Positions 22,231-30,086 of a DNA stretch of 64,000 nt are shown here, piece after piece; the first letter of the stretch is position 1; each line of letters begins with the position of its first letter. The stretch spans positions 186,001-250,000 of the forward strand of contig CAMZAD010000001.1 in NCBI GenBank assembly GCA_947304155.1, in the 5' to 3' direction. The DNA comes from an uncultured Candidatus Saccharibacteria bacterium (GTDB taxonomy: Bacteria; Patescibacteriota; Saccharimonadia; Saccharimonadales; Saccharimonadaceae). Both the position numbers and the translations under genes were made by a program. Under the pieces are notes generated by a model. That model saw only the letters and a program-made list of their open reading frames with translations. It did not search any database and was not told the DNA's origin.

Positions 22231-22845
22231 ATGAGTAGTATGGAACTTTTGAATAATTTTATTAAAGCTATCAGGGAGCCGATTGTAGTGAAGTCGCGAA
22301 TAGATGACTCTGATGGGCTGCTTCGGATTTCTCTGATTGCAAAAAGTAAGTCTGCAAAGAAATTTCTCTATCCTGAACTAGACGGTTCAAATTTACCAGA
22401 CTTGAAGGAACTGGCGTTTCACTTATCGGATAAGCTTCCGACCGGTCATAACGTATTAATTCATCCTCTTCCGAGGAAGAATTTCTATACGATTACGGCA
22501 CTTCGGAGCTCGTTTCGGGCGTATCTTGAGAGTACACATAATAAGGATAGTCTTTCTGGACCAGCCTCAATTCAGCCACTTTCTAGGGATTATATAATCC
22601 TACCGGAATATGGCGCAATTCGTGCTGAGGTACTCTATTCAAGAGATGCTGACCCCACGAAATATCCATGGGTTGAAGTAATGGTTGCCGTGAAGACCAG
22701 TAGTCTGTCCGAAACACATGACCAAAATATTGCAGTTTGCGCAGTCCAATCAATTCGGAGCTATCTCGATTTTTATAGTGACGAATTAAAGACGATTGTC
22801 CCTGGTGCAAATGCTTTTTATGTCTGTTGTGAATATGACCGCTAG
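22231..22845 (+). CDS. Unrecognised 204-residue protein
   Basis: The ATG at 22231 is chosen over one 14 codons upstream because GAAGGAGGGAGTTTTTT directly precedes it. The product begins MSSMELLNNFIKAIREPIVV, is probably soluble, and has a mixed alpha/beta composition. Central segment LPTGHNVLIHPLPRKNFYTI and a late VPGANAFYVCCEYDR with a Cys pair stand out. No signal peptide or membrane helix. It has its own promoter and terminator. No family recognised. Confidence 0.75.
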   Translation: MSSMELLNNFIKAIREPIVVKSRIDDSDGLLRISLIAKSKSAKKFLYPELDGSNLPDLKELAFHLSDKLPTGHNVLIHPLPRKNFYTITALRSSFRAYLESTHNKDSLSGPASIQPLSRDYIILPEYGAIRAEVLYSRDADPTKYPWVEVMVAVKTSSLSETHDQNIAVCAVQSIRSYLDFYSDELKTIVPGANAFYVCCEYDR

Positions 22846-22852
22846 TTAAAAA

Positions 22853-22880
22853 GGCTCGGATTTTTCTCCGAGTCTTTTTT
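22853..22880 (+). terminator. Terminator of the 22231-22845 gene
   Basis: GGCTCGGA (22853-22860) pairs with TCCGAGTC (22867-22874), then TTTTTT. Confidence 0.85.
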
Positions 22881-23010
22881 GTTGGTAAGCCGTCCGCTTC
22901 AACAACGCTTCGCTTATGTATCGCTTGCCGTCTTTCCACCAAATCGATATTTTCTAATCGAAAATATTTTTATAAATAAAAATTGAAAGCTTGCGCTTTC
23001 CTCGATTTAG

Positions 23011-23086
23011 TGGTGGAGCATACGAGAATCAAACTCGTGACCTCGGCAATGCGAATGCCGCGCTCTATCAGCTGAGCTAATGCCCC
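23011..23086 (-). tRNA. tRNA-Ala(CGC)
   Basis: A 76-nt cloverleaf with acceptor GGGGCAT/ATGCTCC (G3-U70 present), encoded CCA, anticodon stem CGGCA/TGCCG and loop TTCGCAT (anticodon CGC). Decodes GCG. It sits alone in the 22846-23188 gap; the rest of that gap holds terminators and A/T-rich sequence only. Confidence 0.95.
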
Positions 23087-23124
23087 AACAGTGATATTAT
23101 ATCACTAAATATCTGTCTTAACAT

Positions 23125-23151
23125 CAAAAATACCCCTTTCGGGGTACTTTT
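23125..23151 (-). terminator. Terminator at the end of the alpha/L17-L13-S9 operon
   Basis: CAAAAATACCCC and GGGGTACTTTTG form an imperfect 12-position stem with a four-base loop; TTTTTG on the minus side. Confidence 0.8.
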
Positions 23152-23188
23152 GAGCTTTGTAGCAAGTATCGAATGATTCCAATGCGAA

Positions 23189-23587
23189 TTAACGCTTTGA
23201 GAACTGTTCTTTCTTGCGTGCTGAGCGAAGACCGTATTTCTTGCGCTCTTTTTCGCGTGGATCGCGTTTGACGAAGCCAGCTTTCTTCAATACTGGGCGA
23301 AGATCTGGGAATTCGGTTTGAAGAGCTTTTGAAATAGCAAGTTTGATTGCGTCGACTTGGCCGGCGAGACCACCACCAGAAACACGAATAGTGATGTCAT
23401 ATTCTTTTTGCTTCTGGGTGAGAGCCAATGGATCTGTGATTTCTGCGAGGTAAGTTTTGTTACCTGAGAGATATTCAAGAGCTGGCTTGTCATTAATCGT
23501 GATGTTGCCTTTACCCTTGTAAAGACGTGCACGAGCGGTGGCAGCTTTGCGGCGACCGAGACCATAGGTGTATTTGGCTGCTGGCAT
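23189..23587 (-). CDS. rpsI: 30S ribosomal protein S9
   Basis: 132 residues. YGLGRRKAATARARLYKGKG, SGGGLAGQVDAIKLAISKAL and the basic tail ending EQFSKR, whose last residues reach the P-site tRNA, are diagnostic. Last gene of the infA-L36-S13-S11-S4-rpoA-L17-L13-S9 run; its ATG overlaps the end of rplM, as in the common bacterial rplM-rpsI pair. The terminator follows about 40 bases downstream. Confidence 0.97.
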   Translation of the reverse strand: MPAAKYTYGLGRRKAATARARLYKGKGNITINDKPALEYLSGNKTYLAEITDPLALTQKQKEYDITIRVSGGGLAGQVDAIKLAISKALQTEFPDLRPVLKKAGFVKRDPREKERKKYGLRSARKKEQFSKR

Positions 23588-24012
23588 TACTTAATCTCCT
23601 TTGGATTTTGAGCTGCGTGAGTGTGTTCGCTGCCGTTGAATACGCGGAGACGTGCAAGACGATCTGCTGCGAGTTTATTCTTTGGAAGCATACCCTTAAC
23701 AGCTTCTTTAATAGCATAGGAAGGATCTTTTTCGATCACTTCTTCAAGTTTCAAAGAAGTAAGTCCTCCAGGGAAGCCACTATGGCGGTGGTACATCTTG
23801 TCGGTCATCTTGTTGCCAGTAACTTTGATGTTCTTAGCGTTGATGACGACTACGTAGTCACCATTGTCGATGTGTGGGGTGTAGGTAACTTTGCTTTTGC
23901 CCATGAGCTTGTCAGCGATAACTACAGCGAGTTTACCAAGTGGCAAGGTTGAAGCGTCTACAAGATACCATTCACGCTTAATTTCTGAAGATTTTTGAGA
24001 ATAGGTTTTCAT
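23587..24012 (-). CDS. rplM: 50S ribosomal protein L13
   Basis: 141 residues. WYLVDASTLPLGKLAVVIAD, NGDYVVVINAKNIKVTGNKM and YHRHSGFPGGLTS are family landmarks. L13 is an early-assembly protein of the large subunit. Here the rplM-rpsI pair is fused to the alpha operon directly behind rplQ, with a one-base stop/start overlap at 24012. Confidence 0.97.
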   Translation of the reverse strand: MKTYSQKSSEIKREWYLVDASTLPLGKLAVVIADKLMGKSKVTYTPHIDNGDYVVVINAKNIKVTGNKMTDKMYHRHSGFPGGLTSLKLEEVIEKDPSYAIKEAVKGMLPKNKLAADRLARLRVFNGSEHTHAAQNPKEIK

Positions 24013-24395
24013 TACTTACTCTCCTTCTTGTCTAGATTAATATCATCGACGAATGAGATAGTTGCCATTTCAGAGTTGTCTCCTTTGCGGAAACCAGCTC
24101 TTTCGATACGAAGATATCCAGAGTTACGCTTGATTTGTGGTGCAATTACGTCCATGAGAAGGTCTGCAACTTCAATGTCGTCGAAACGAGCGACAAGAAG
24201 GCGACGATTTGCGAGACCACCTTTTTTAGCGATGGTAACACATTTTTCAACTTCACGACGGATTTCTTTTGCACGTGCGAGCGTAACCGTGATTGATTGA
24301 TATTTGATCAGAGAGCACTCGAGCCCACGAAGAAGTGCGCGTCTCTGGTCGGTTTCACGGCCGAATTTACGACCTTTATATCCGTGGCGGTGCAT
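24012..24395 (-). CDS. rplQ: 50S ribosomal protein L17
   Basis: 127 residues; MHRHGYKGRKFGRETDQRRA is the typical N-terminus and GYLRIERAGFRKGDNSEMAT the typical C-terminal sheet. It sits near the peptide exit tunnel. Starts two bases after rpoA ends, the usual rpoA-rplQ arrangement. Confidence 0.97.
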   Translation of the reverse strand: MHRHGYKGRKFGRETDQRRALLRGLECSLIKYQSITVTLARAKEIRREVEKCVTIAKKGGLANRRLLVARFDDIEVADLLMDVIAPQIKRNSGYLRIERAGFRKGDNSEMATISFVDDINLDKKESK

Positions 24396-24396
24396 T

Positions 24397-25347
24397 TTAA
24401 ATATTTAACTCCGTTAACTTTTCTTTAACTTCGTCAAGCGCCTTTTGACCAAAACCTTTGAGTTCCTTGAGGTCGCTATCTGAAAGGACGACGAGGTCGC
24501 GGATGGTTTTAATGTCATTGTTGATAAGAGCGTTGGCGGTACGAGCAGAAAGGCCGAGTTCTTCGATAGGAAGTGCAAGACCAGAATCTTCTTGCTCGTC
24601 ATTTACGCCTGGAGCTGGTGCAGATTCGACTGTGGTTGAACCAGCGAGGGCGGTATATTGGTTGACTAAGATAGCTGCAGCTTCTTCAAATGCTTCACGT
24701 GGGGTAATAGTACCGTCAGTGTCGATTGTGATAGTAAGTTGTTGCAAGTTAGTATCTTGGCCAACACGGGTGTTTTCTACTTTGTAGCGAACACGCAAAA
24801 CTGGTGTGAAGACAGCATCAAGTGCGATCATGTCGCTGTGGATGCGTTCTTCGCCAGAACGTTCGATTGTAAGGTAACCACGACCACTCTCAACTACAAA
24901 ATGCATTTTAAGAGTGTAGTTTGGATCATCAATGTGGCAGATTACTTGGTTAGGGTTAGCGATTTCAACATCTGAAGTGAGTTTGATATCGCCAGCGACA
25001 ACGCGTTGGTCGCCATCTTTAGCTGATTGATCTTTACCTTTAATCTCGAGCTCAAGTTCGACTGGAGCATCGGTGTGGCATTTAAAGCGAATGTTCTTAA
25101 GATTCAACATAATATCAACGACATCTTCGCGAATGCCTTTGATTGATGTGAATTCATGAGTTGTGCCTTCAATTGAGAAAGATGTGATTGCAGCACCTTT
25201 GATACTTGAAAGCAAAACGCGGCGGAGTGAGTTTCCAAGAGTGTTACCGTAACCATAGTAAAGTGGTTTGATTACAAATGATGCACTTGTCTTTGAAAGC
25301 TCTTTGACTTCAGCAAGGTTTGCTTCATGAATTACTTTTGTTGTCAT
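24397..25347 (-). CDS. rpoA: DNA-directed RNA polymerase alpha subunit
   Basis: 316 residues. The N-terminal dimerisation domain holds FVIKPLYYGYGNTLGNSLRR and VLLSSIKGAAITSFSIEG. A flexible linker (TTVESAPAPGVNDEQEDSG) leads to a complete C-terminal domain with IEELGLSARTANALINNDIK and LKGFGQKALDEVKEKL, the helix-hairpin-helix surface that contacts UP elements and activators. The alpha dimer is the scaffold for beta/beta-prime assembly; rpoBC are at 47.8-55.1 kb. Confidence 0.97.
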   Translation of the reverse strand: MTTKVIHEANLAEVKELSKTSASFVIKPLYYGYGNTLGNSLRRVLLSSIKGAAITSFSIEGTTHEFTSIKGIREDVVDIMLNLKNIRFKCHTDAPVELELEIKGKDQSAKDGDQRVVAGDIKLTSDVEIANPNQVICHIDDPNYTLKMHFVVESGRGYLTIERSGEERIHSDMIALDAVFTPVLRVRYKVENTRVGQDTNLQQLTITIDTDGTITPREAFEEAAAILVNQYTALAGSTTVESAPAPGVNDEQEDSGLALPIEELGLSARTANALINNDIKTIRDLVVLSDSDLKELKGFGQKALDEVKEKLTELNI

Positions 25348-25355
25348 TTTCCTCC

Positions 25356-25973
25356 TTAGCGTGAGTAATACTCAACGATTAATTGTTCGTTAATGCCCGC
25401 CTCAGCTTCTTCGCGCTTTGGTAGCCCTGTTACTTCAATCTTCATTTTCTTAGCATCTGACTTCATCCAAGACAAAGTTGGTTGTGAAGCTGCTGCTACG
25501 ACGTTATCAAGATTCTTAAAGTATTCAGATTTTTGACTCTTTGCACGAACTTCGAGAACGTCACCTGGGTTCAAGCGAATTGATGGAATATCAATACGAC
25601 GACCATTCAAAGTGAAGTGTCCGTGTGAAACGAGTTGGCGTGCTTGACGACGAGTGGTTGCAAAACCAGCACGATAAACAGCGTTGTCTGCACGACGCTC
25701 AAGGTAAGAAAGGAGGTTTTCACCTGTTAGACCTTCTGCCTTTTGAGCTTCTTTCATGAGTTTAGCAAATTGTTTCTCAAGAAGACCGTAAAGACGGCGA
25801 ACTTTTTGCTTCTCACGCATTTGGGTAAGGTAAAGGCTACCACCGCGAACATGCATGTCACCGTGTTGACCAGGGATACCGGTCTTTTTAGCCATTACTT
25901 TGTGCGCCTTTGGTGCGAGAGCCCAGCTCTCACGACGCGATTGTTTTACGATAGGAGATATATCACGTGCCAT
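25356..25973 (-). CDS. rpsD: 30S ribosomal protein S4
   Basis: 205 residues. RADNAVYRAGFATTRRQARQ and VSHGHFTLNGRRIDIPSIRL form the S4 RNA-binding domain, and the end EQLIVEYYSR is typical. The N-terminus (MARDISPIVKQSRRESWALA) has no zinc-binding cysteines, so this is the C-minus type. S4 nucleates 16S assembly and in other bacteria represses its own operon. Its stop overlaps the rpsK region by the usual close spacing. Confidence 0.97.
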   Translation of the reverse strand: MARDISPIVKQSRRESWALAPKAHKVMAKKTGIPGQHGDMHVRGGSLYLTQMREKQKVRRLYGLLEKQFAKLMKEAQKAEGLTGENLLSYLERRADNAVYRAGFATTRRQARQLVSHGHFTLNGRRIDIPSIRLNPGDVLEVRAKSQKSEYFKNLDNVVAAASQPTLSWMKSDAKKMKIEVTGLPKREEAEAGINEQLIVEYYSR

Positions 25974-26404
25974 TATGGTTTCCTTTCTCCCTTAGGACGT
26001 ACACCGCCGTGAGCGATTGGCGTCTTGTCGGTAATACTGTCAATTTTGATGCCAAGACCTGAGATGGCGCGGATTGCGCTATCACGACCGAGGCCGATGC
26101 CCTTGACGTAAACGTCAACTGAGTTTAGACCATAGTCTTTCTTAGCGATTTCACCAGCTTTTTCTGCAGCGATTTGTGCGGCATATGCGGTACCTTTCTT
26201 GGAACCACGGAAACCATTTGCACCAGCTGAAGAAGCGGCAAGAACTTGTCCCTTCTTATCAGAAATGCTGATAATTGTATTGTTAAAGGTAGCTTGGATG
26301 TGAACTTGACCTGAGGTTACAACACGCTTACCTTTTTTAGCTTTTTTAGCAGCTACAGGAGCCTCAATAGGAGCTTCGGTAGTAGCTTTAACTTCTTCTG
26401 TCAT
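25973..26404 (-). CDS. rpsK: 30S ribosomal protein S11
   Basis: 143 residues. After an Ala/Lys/Glu-rich extension of about 28 residues, the core reads SGQVHIQATFNNTIISISDK, KKGTAYAAQIAAEKAG and GVRPKGERKP. The extension is longer than in most bacteria (usual length ~129). Part of the 30S platform near the mRNA exit. Confidence 0.97.
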   Translation of the reverse strand: MTEEVKATTEAPIEAPVAAKKAKKGKRVVTSGQVHIQATFNNTIISISDKKGQVLAASSAGANGFRGSKKGTAYAAQIAAEKAGEIAKKDYGLNSVDVYVKGIGLGRDSAIRAISGLGIKIDSITDKTPIAHGGVRPKGERKP

Positions 26405-26427
26405 ACTATTTTCCTTTCTCCTAATTC

Positions 26428-26814
26428 CTAAGTTTTACTTGCTGCCTTTGGCTGTGCGCCACCGACCGCGATCGCTTTACCCTTACGAGTACGTGCGTTC
26501 GTGCGGGTGCGTTGGCCGTTTACTGGAAGTCCAGCTTTGTGGCGGATACCTTTGTAAGAATTGATATCCTTAATACGTTTGATATTGTTTGTCACGAGGC
26601 GTCTGAGATCACCTTCGACCTGATATTTCGATGAAATAATGTCGTTGATTTTCTGTTCCTCAGCCTCGGTGAGATCTTTCACCCGAGTGGTAGGCTCAAT
26701 TTTGGCCTCCGCAAGGATGGCTTTAGAGGTCGTACGACCGATTCCGTAAACATAAGTAAGGGCAATCCAAACTTGCTTCTCGGAAGGGATGACGACGCTT
26801 GCAATTCTTGCCAT
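26428..26814 (-). CDS. rpsM: 30S ribosomal protein S13
   Basis: 128 residues. [54 protein letters not shown] and [13 protein letters not shown] match S13, which forms the intersubunit bridge with L5 and touches tRNA. It follows rpmJ after two bases, as in the canonical alpha operon. Confidence 0.97.
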   Translation of the reverse strand: MARIASVVIPSEKQVWIALTYVYGIGRTTSKAILAEAKIEPTTRVKDLTEAEEQKINDIISSKYQVEGDLRRLVTNNIKRIKDINSYKGIRHKAGLPVNGQRTRTNARTRKGKAIAVGGAQPKAASKT

Positions 26815-26816
26815 GC

Positions 26817-26933
26817 TTAACCCTGCCTTTGCTTGTTTTTAGGTTTTTTCTTGTTGATGACACGAAGAACACCTTTGCGGCGAACGATGATGTCATCAGG
26901 GGAAATTTTTTTAACACTTGCGCGTACTTTCAT
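26817..26933 (-). CDS. rpmJ: 50S ribosomal protein L36, zinc-free type
   Basis: 38 codons from the ATG at 26933 to the TAA at 26817: [20 protein letters not shown] followed by [18 protein letters not shown]. The framework is unmistakably L36 (MKVRxSVKK...VRRKGxxRVI...KQRQG). The four zinc ligands of the common form are replaced (CxxC by SPDD, later Cys/His by Asn/Lys), so it cannot bind zinc through those sites. Short length explains why it is easily missed. It lies between infA and rpsM, its normal place. Confidence 0.95.
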   Translation of the reverse strand: MKVRASVKKISPDDIIVRRKGVLRVINKKKPKNKQRQG

Positions 26934-26992
26934 AGAAGTGTCAAAATCCTTTCTTTCTTTATGTCTTTTCAAGGTACTTTAAGATATAAAGA

Positions 26993-27018
26993 TATTTACG
27001 AGTGCGGAATTACTCGTA
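26993..27018 (-). promoter_or_regulatory. Hairpin in the infA-rpmJ gap
   Basis: TTTACGAGT and ACTCGTAAA form a nine-base perfect stem with an eight-base loop in the 125-base gap between infA and rpmJ. It could be a processing site or attenuator; no T tract follows. Confidence 0.45.
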
Positions 27019-27058
27019 AATTCACGTTATATCAATTTCGCCATCAAGACGGTTGATA

Positions 27059-27280
27059 TTATTTCAGGCGGAAGCTGATTCTACCCTTTGTAAGGTCATA
27101 AGGGGTTAACTCAACTTCAACCCTGTCACCAGGCACAAGACGGATAAAGTTTTTGCGCATTTTTCCGCTCATGTGCGCAATGATAATATGGCCATTCTCA
27201 AGTTCCACGCGAAATTGCGTGTTAGGCAAAGCTTCAACAACCTTACCAGCAAGTTTAATAACTTCCTTTTGACTAGCCAT
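27059..27280 (-). CDS. infA: Translation initiation factor IF-1
   Basis: 73 residues, a complete OB-fold: [40 protein letters not shown] and [22 protein letters not shown]-1 occupies the 30S A site during initiation. Its leader is only ~14 nt after the -10, with no Shine-Dalgarno. It heads the rpmJ-rpsM-rpsK-rpsD-rpoA-rplQ-rplM-rpsI run. Confidence 0.97.
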   Translation of the reverse strand: MASQKEVIKLAGKVVEALPNTQFRVELENGHIIIAHMSGKMRKNFIRLVPGDRVEVELTPYDLTKGRISFRLK

Positions 27281-27294
27281 AAATTACAAAGTTT

Positions 27295-27323
27295 ATTATA
27301 TCAAAAAACCTCCTGTTTTACAA
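27295..27323 (-). promoter_or_regulatory. Promoter of infA, overlapping the upstream terminator
   Basis: Minus-strand TTGTAA (27318-27323), 17-base spacer, TATAAT (27295-27300). The -35 lies in the loop of the terminator hairpin at 27303-27333. Confidence 0.75.
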
Positions 27324-27333
27324 GAGGTTTTTT
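27303..27333 (-). terminator. Terminator of the secY-sortase operon
   Basis: AAAAAACCTC (27303-27312) pairs perfectly with GAGGTTTTTT (27324-27333); the T run closes the stem on the minus strand. Confidence 0.8.
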
Positions 27334-27351
27334 AGAGAATTTTTGAGCTTT

Positions 27352-28047
27352 TTACATTAAAGTTGCACGCAAGAATTGGCGAGAGAGATAAGTCCTTTGT
27401 TTTTGACTCCATTCACCAACACATGAAATAATTGAAATCGATTCTACGCCTTCCACTGGACTATTTTGTATTTCAGCCATCTTTTTGTTTGCATCTTCTA
27501 GTTTTACAGAGACGTTATCATATACTCGATAGTTTAGTATTCTACCGTCTCCCATTTCAATTGTAATAATATCTCCTGCTTGAAGATTTTTTAGGTTTTT
27601 AAAGATACCGTTTACACCTGGGCCACCATTATGTCCATCTAAAATCGCCGTTTTGCCTGTTCCCGGCTTTGCAGATTTGTTATACCATCCCGCATCATAA
27701 ATGTTGTTTGGAGTTGCCATTTGACCATTTTTCTTTACTCCAATTTCAATAATCCTTGCATTATTTATGCCAAGTTTCTCAATCGTAATATAGCGTGGCT
27801 TATCTGCTGCAACTTTGTACTCTTTTACGGTCTTTTCAGGGATTGGCTCGTTTGAGACCTCCTCTTCTTCGACAACGAGATCTCCGACTACACCTGGAGC
27901 CATGCGTTCTGAGCCTTCTTTCTCGGCATAGTAATTCTTTTCCCAGATTGCAAGATATGTTACAAGCCCCAAAAAGATTACTCCGATAATACCGAATATA
28001 ATCTTTGGAATGTATTTTTTGATTGATCTTTTCACCTTTAAAGCCAT
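27352..28047 (-). CDS. Sortase (class E-like transpeptidase)
   Basis: 231 residues from the ATG at 28047 (AAGGG five bases upstream). One N-terminal span (about 15-34, PKIIFGIIGVIFLGLVTYLA) anchors it with the catalytic part outside. Active-site features: His139 in ILDGHNGGPGVNGIFKNLKN, Cys209 in SISIISCVGEWS and Arg218 in QKQRTYLSRQF. The YITIEKLGINNARIIEIGV strand pair is typical. Sortases cleave LPXTG-like signals and attach proteins to an amine or assemble pili; a VPNTG protein is at 15.9-18.3 kb. It follows secY after 21 bases, so Sec translocation and surface anchoring are cotranscribed. Class E is my best fit and not certain. Confidence 0.88.
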   Translation of the reverse strand: MALKVKRSIKKYIPKIIFGIIGVIFLGLVTYLAIWEKNYYAEKEGSERMAPGVVGDLVVEEEEVSNEPIPEKTVKEYKVAADKPRYITIEKLGINNARIIEIGVKKNGQMATPNNIYDAGWYNKSAKPGTGKTAILDGHNGGPGVNGIFKNLKNLQAGDIITIEMGDGRILNYRVYDNVSVKLEDANKKMAEIQNSPVEGVESISIISCVGEWSQKQRTYLSRQFLRATLM

Positions 28048-28068
28048 GCTCACCCTTAGTTTTTGTTG

Positions 28069-29484
28069 TTATTTGTAATCGTCGTATGTGACCATCAATG
28101 CACGTGAATCAAGTGAGCGAAGATTCTCGAGTGCGACTGTAACAACAATCAAGAGACCAGTACCAGTAATTGAGAGGCCAAGTGGAGCGCCATTTAAGAC
28201 AATGAAGATGTAATCTGTGATAAATGGAAGCATCGCAATAAGACCGAGACTAAGTGAGCCGAAGAAGTTCAAGCGTACAACGGTTCTTTCAAGATATTTA
28301 GCAGTAGTTTCACCTGGGCGAACGCCTTCAATGAAGCCACCTTGTTTCTGGAGATTATCAGCAATTTCTTTAGTATTAAAGATAATGCTGGTGTAGAAAT
28401 AGGTGAACATTACAACGAGCGCAAAGTAGAGTGCTGGGTAGACAAACCATTGGGCTGTGATGCCATTTGGATAAGTTGTTGTAAAGTTACTTGCATTTGG
28501 CGCAGTGAAGACTGTGGTCAAGGTTGAACCGATTTGGTTTCCTGGGTCGGCAGATGTAATAAATTGACCAATAAGAGCTGGGACAGAAAGGAATGCTGTA
28601 GCGAAGATCACTGGAACAACACCTGCAGAGATAAGTTTAAGTGGCAAGATTGATTTAATATCGCCGTAAGCTTGATTACCATGGACGCGTTTTGCGTAAT
28701 TAATTGTAATAATGCGTTGTGCTTCGTTGACCTTAACAAGGAGATAGAATGCAATAACCAGAGCGATGCCAAAGCCGAGGAGAATCCAGAAGACTGTTGG
28801 GTTTACTGGGAGACTGAACCAGCCAAAGAGTTCTAATGAGCCTTCAGAAGTATCAAAGAGTTCAGCGCCGATTTGTGCGGCGGTAGTTTGAAACTGAGAG
28901 ACGATGCTAATAAAGATGATTGTAGAGATACCATTACAGATACCTTGTTCGGTCATTAATTCACCAAGCCACATTAAGATAATTGAACCGGCTGTCATAG
29001 CTGTAACGGCGACAAACCAGTCGTGCCCCGTTGCAACGAAAGCGGTGCTACTATATGAGTCCATTGATTTAAAGAGAATATAGATATAAGCAATAGATTG
29101 GACAATTGCAAGAGGAACAGAGAGCATACGAGTCCATTGGTTAATCTTGCGACGGCCAGTCTCACCATCTTCAGAGAGTTCCTCAAGACGAGGAATGGCC
29201 TTAGTGAGAAGTTGAATCACGATTGATGCGGTAATGTATGGTGAAATACCAACAAGAATCACTGCGAAGTTTGCAAGTCCGCCACCAGAGATAAGATTAA
29301 TGAAGTTACCGAAGTCAGTTCTTGTGACAAGGTTTTCCATTGCATCATGGAAGGTTTTTGCGTCACCCATTGGAACTGGGATGTGAGCTAAGAAACGATA
29401 AACTACAACGATTCCGAGCACAATGCCGACACGTTTTAACATGTCTTTATTTTTGAATGATTTAAAAATTGTCTTGAAATGCAT
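28069..29484 (-). CDS. secY: Protein translocase subunit SecY
   Basis: 471 residues with ten predicted spans. Characteristic segments: KDMLKRVGIVLGIVVVYRFL, ISGGGLANFAVILVGISPYI, RRKINQWTRMLSVPLAIVQS, GTQL-like NGISTIIFISIVSQF, and EGVRPGETTAKYLERTVVRL near the end. It forms the SecYEG channel exporting the signal-peptide proteins seen here. It has its own -10 (29517-29522), separate from rplO. Confidence 0.96.
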   Translation of the reverse strand: MHFKTIFKSFKNKDMLKRVGIVLGIVVVYRFLAHIPVPMGDAKTFHDAMENLVTRTDFGNFINLISGGGLANFAVILVGISPYITASIVIQLLTKAIPRLEELSEDGETGRRKINQWTRMLSVPLAIVQSIAYIYILFKSMDSYSSTAFVATGHDWFVAVTAMTAGSIILMWLGELMTEQGICNGISTIIFISIVSQFQTTAAQIGAELFDTSEGSLELFGWFSLPVNPTVFWILLGFGIALVIAFYLLVKVNEAQRIITINYAKRVHGNQAYGDIKSILPLKLISAGVVPVIFATAFLSVPALIGQFITSADPGNQIGSTLTTVFTAPNASNFTTTYPNGITAQWFVYPALYFALVVMFTYFYTSIIFNTKEIADNLQKQGGFIEGVRPGETTAKYLERTVVRLNFFGSLSLGLIAMLPFITDYIFIVLNGAPLGLSITGTGLLIVVTVALENLRSLDSRALMVTYDDYK

Positions 29485-29516
29485 TTAAATTAGGCCTCTC
29501 TGTATTTACTCTCTCT

Positions 29517-29522
29517 ATTTTA
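29517..29522 (-). promoter_or_regulatory. -10 box of secY
   Basis: Minus-strand ATGTTAAAAT, about 32 bases before the ATG. No convincing -35. Confidence 0.45.
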
Positions 29523-29569
29523 ACATAGTTTTTGGGTTTTTGGGAAGAATATAAGAGATTTTACATCAA

Positions 29570-29597
29570 AAAAGACCCCGAATTTCGAGGTCCTTTT
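29570..29597 (-). terminator. Terminator after rplO
   Basis: Minus-strand GGACCTCGAAATTCGGGGTC flanked by A and TTTTTT; separates the L6-L18-S5-L15 unit from secY. Confidence 0.7.
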
Positions 29598-29606
29598 TGT
29601 TTTTAA

Positions 29607-30086
29607 TTAAGCTTCAGCTTTGCGGCTGTCTTCTGCTTTTGGACGAGATGGGACTGCAACTTTTTTGTATGAGCCACCAGCTTTTTCAATAGCAGCGATA
29701 GCGGTCTTTGAAGCAAATTGAGTGCTGAGTTTAATCTTTGCGGTAACTTCACCACGAAGGATAACTTTTACCTTGCTGAATGGATTCTTGATGAGATTAT
29801 TTTCAGCAAGCACGAAGTTGTCGACATCGCCGCTGAGGCTGTTAAGGTTGTCAGTGTAGACAACTTCAGCTTTAGCGTGAAGTGATTTGAAACCTTTGAT
29901 TTTTGGAATAGCTTGCATGATAGCACGTTGGCCACCCATAAAGCCAAGAGGCATCTTGTGATGACCTGTACGAGCTTTTTGACCTTTAGTACCACGACCA
30001 GCAGTCTTACCAAGACCAGCTGAGATACCGCGGCCAGCACGTGTTGGGCGAGTATTCTTATTTACAGTGAGATCATTGTACTTCAT
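29607..30086 (-). CDS. rplO: 50S ribosomal protein L15
   Basis: 159 residues. TRAGRGISAGLGKTAGRGTK, GQKARTGHHKMPLGFMGGQR and the C-terminal AAIAAIEKAGGSYKKV match L15. A short charged tail follows (PSRPKAEDSRKAEA). It starts on the last base of rpsE; rpmD (L30), which normally lies between them, is absent. Confidence 0.96.
   Translation of the reverse strand: MKYNDLTVNKNTRPTRAGRGISAGLGKTAGRGTKGQKARTGHHKMPLGFMGGQRAIMQAIPKIKGFKSLHAKAEVVYTDNLNSLSGDVDNFVLAENNLIKNPFSKVKVILRGEVTAKIKLSTQFASKTAIAAIEKAGGSYKKVAVPSRPKAEDSRKAEA

Noticed and set aside
22583-22942. 119-codon minus-strand frame opposite the 22231-22845 gene
   Set aside because: It crosses the terminator of that gene, and its start region has no ribosome site.
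23527-23952. 141-codon plus-strand frame opposite rplM
   Set aside because: Antisense shadow with no promoter or ribosome site.
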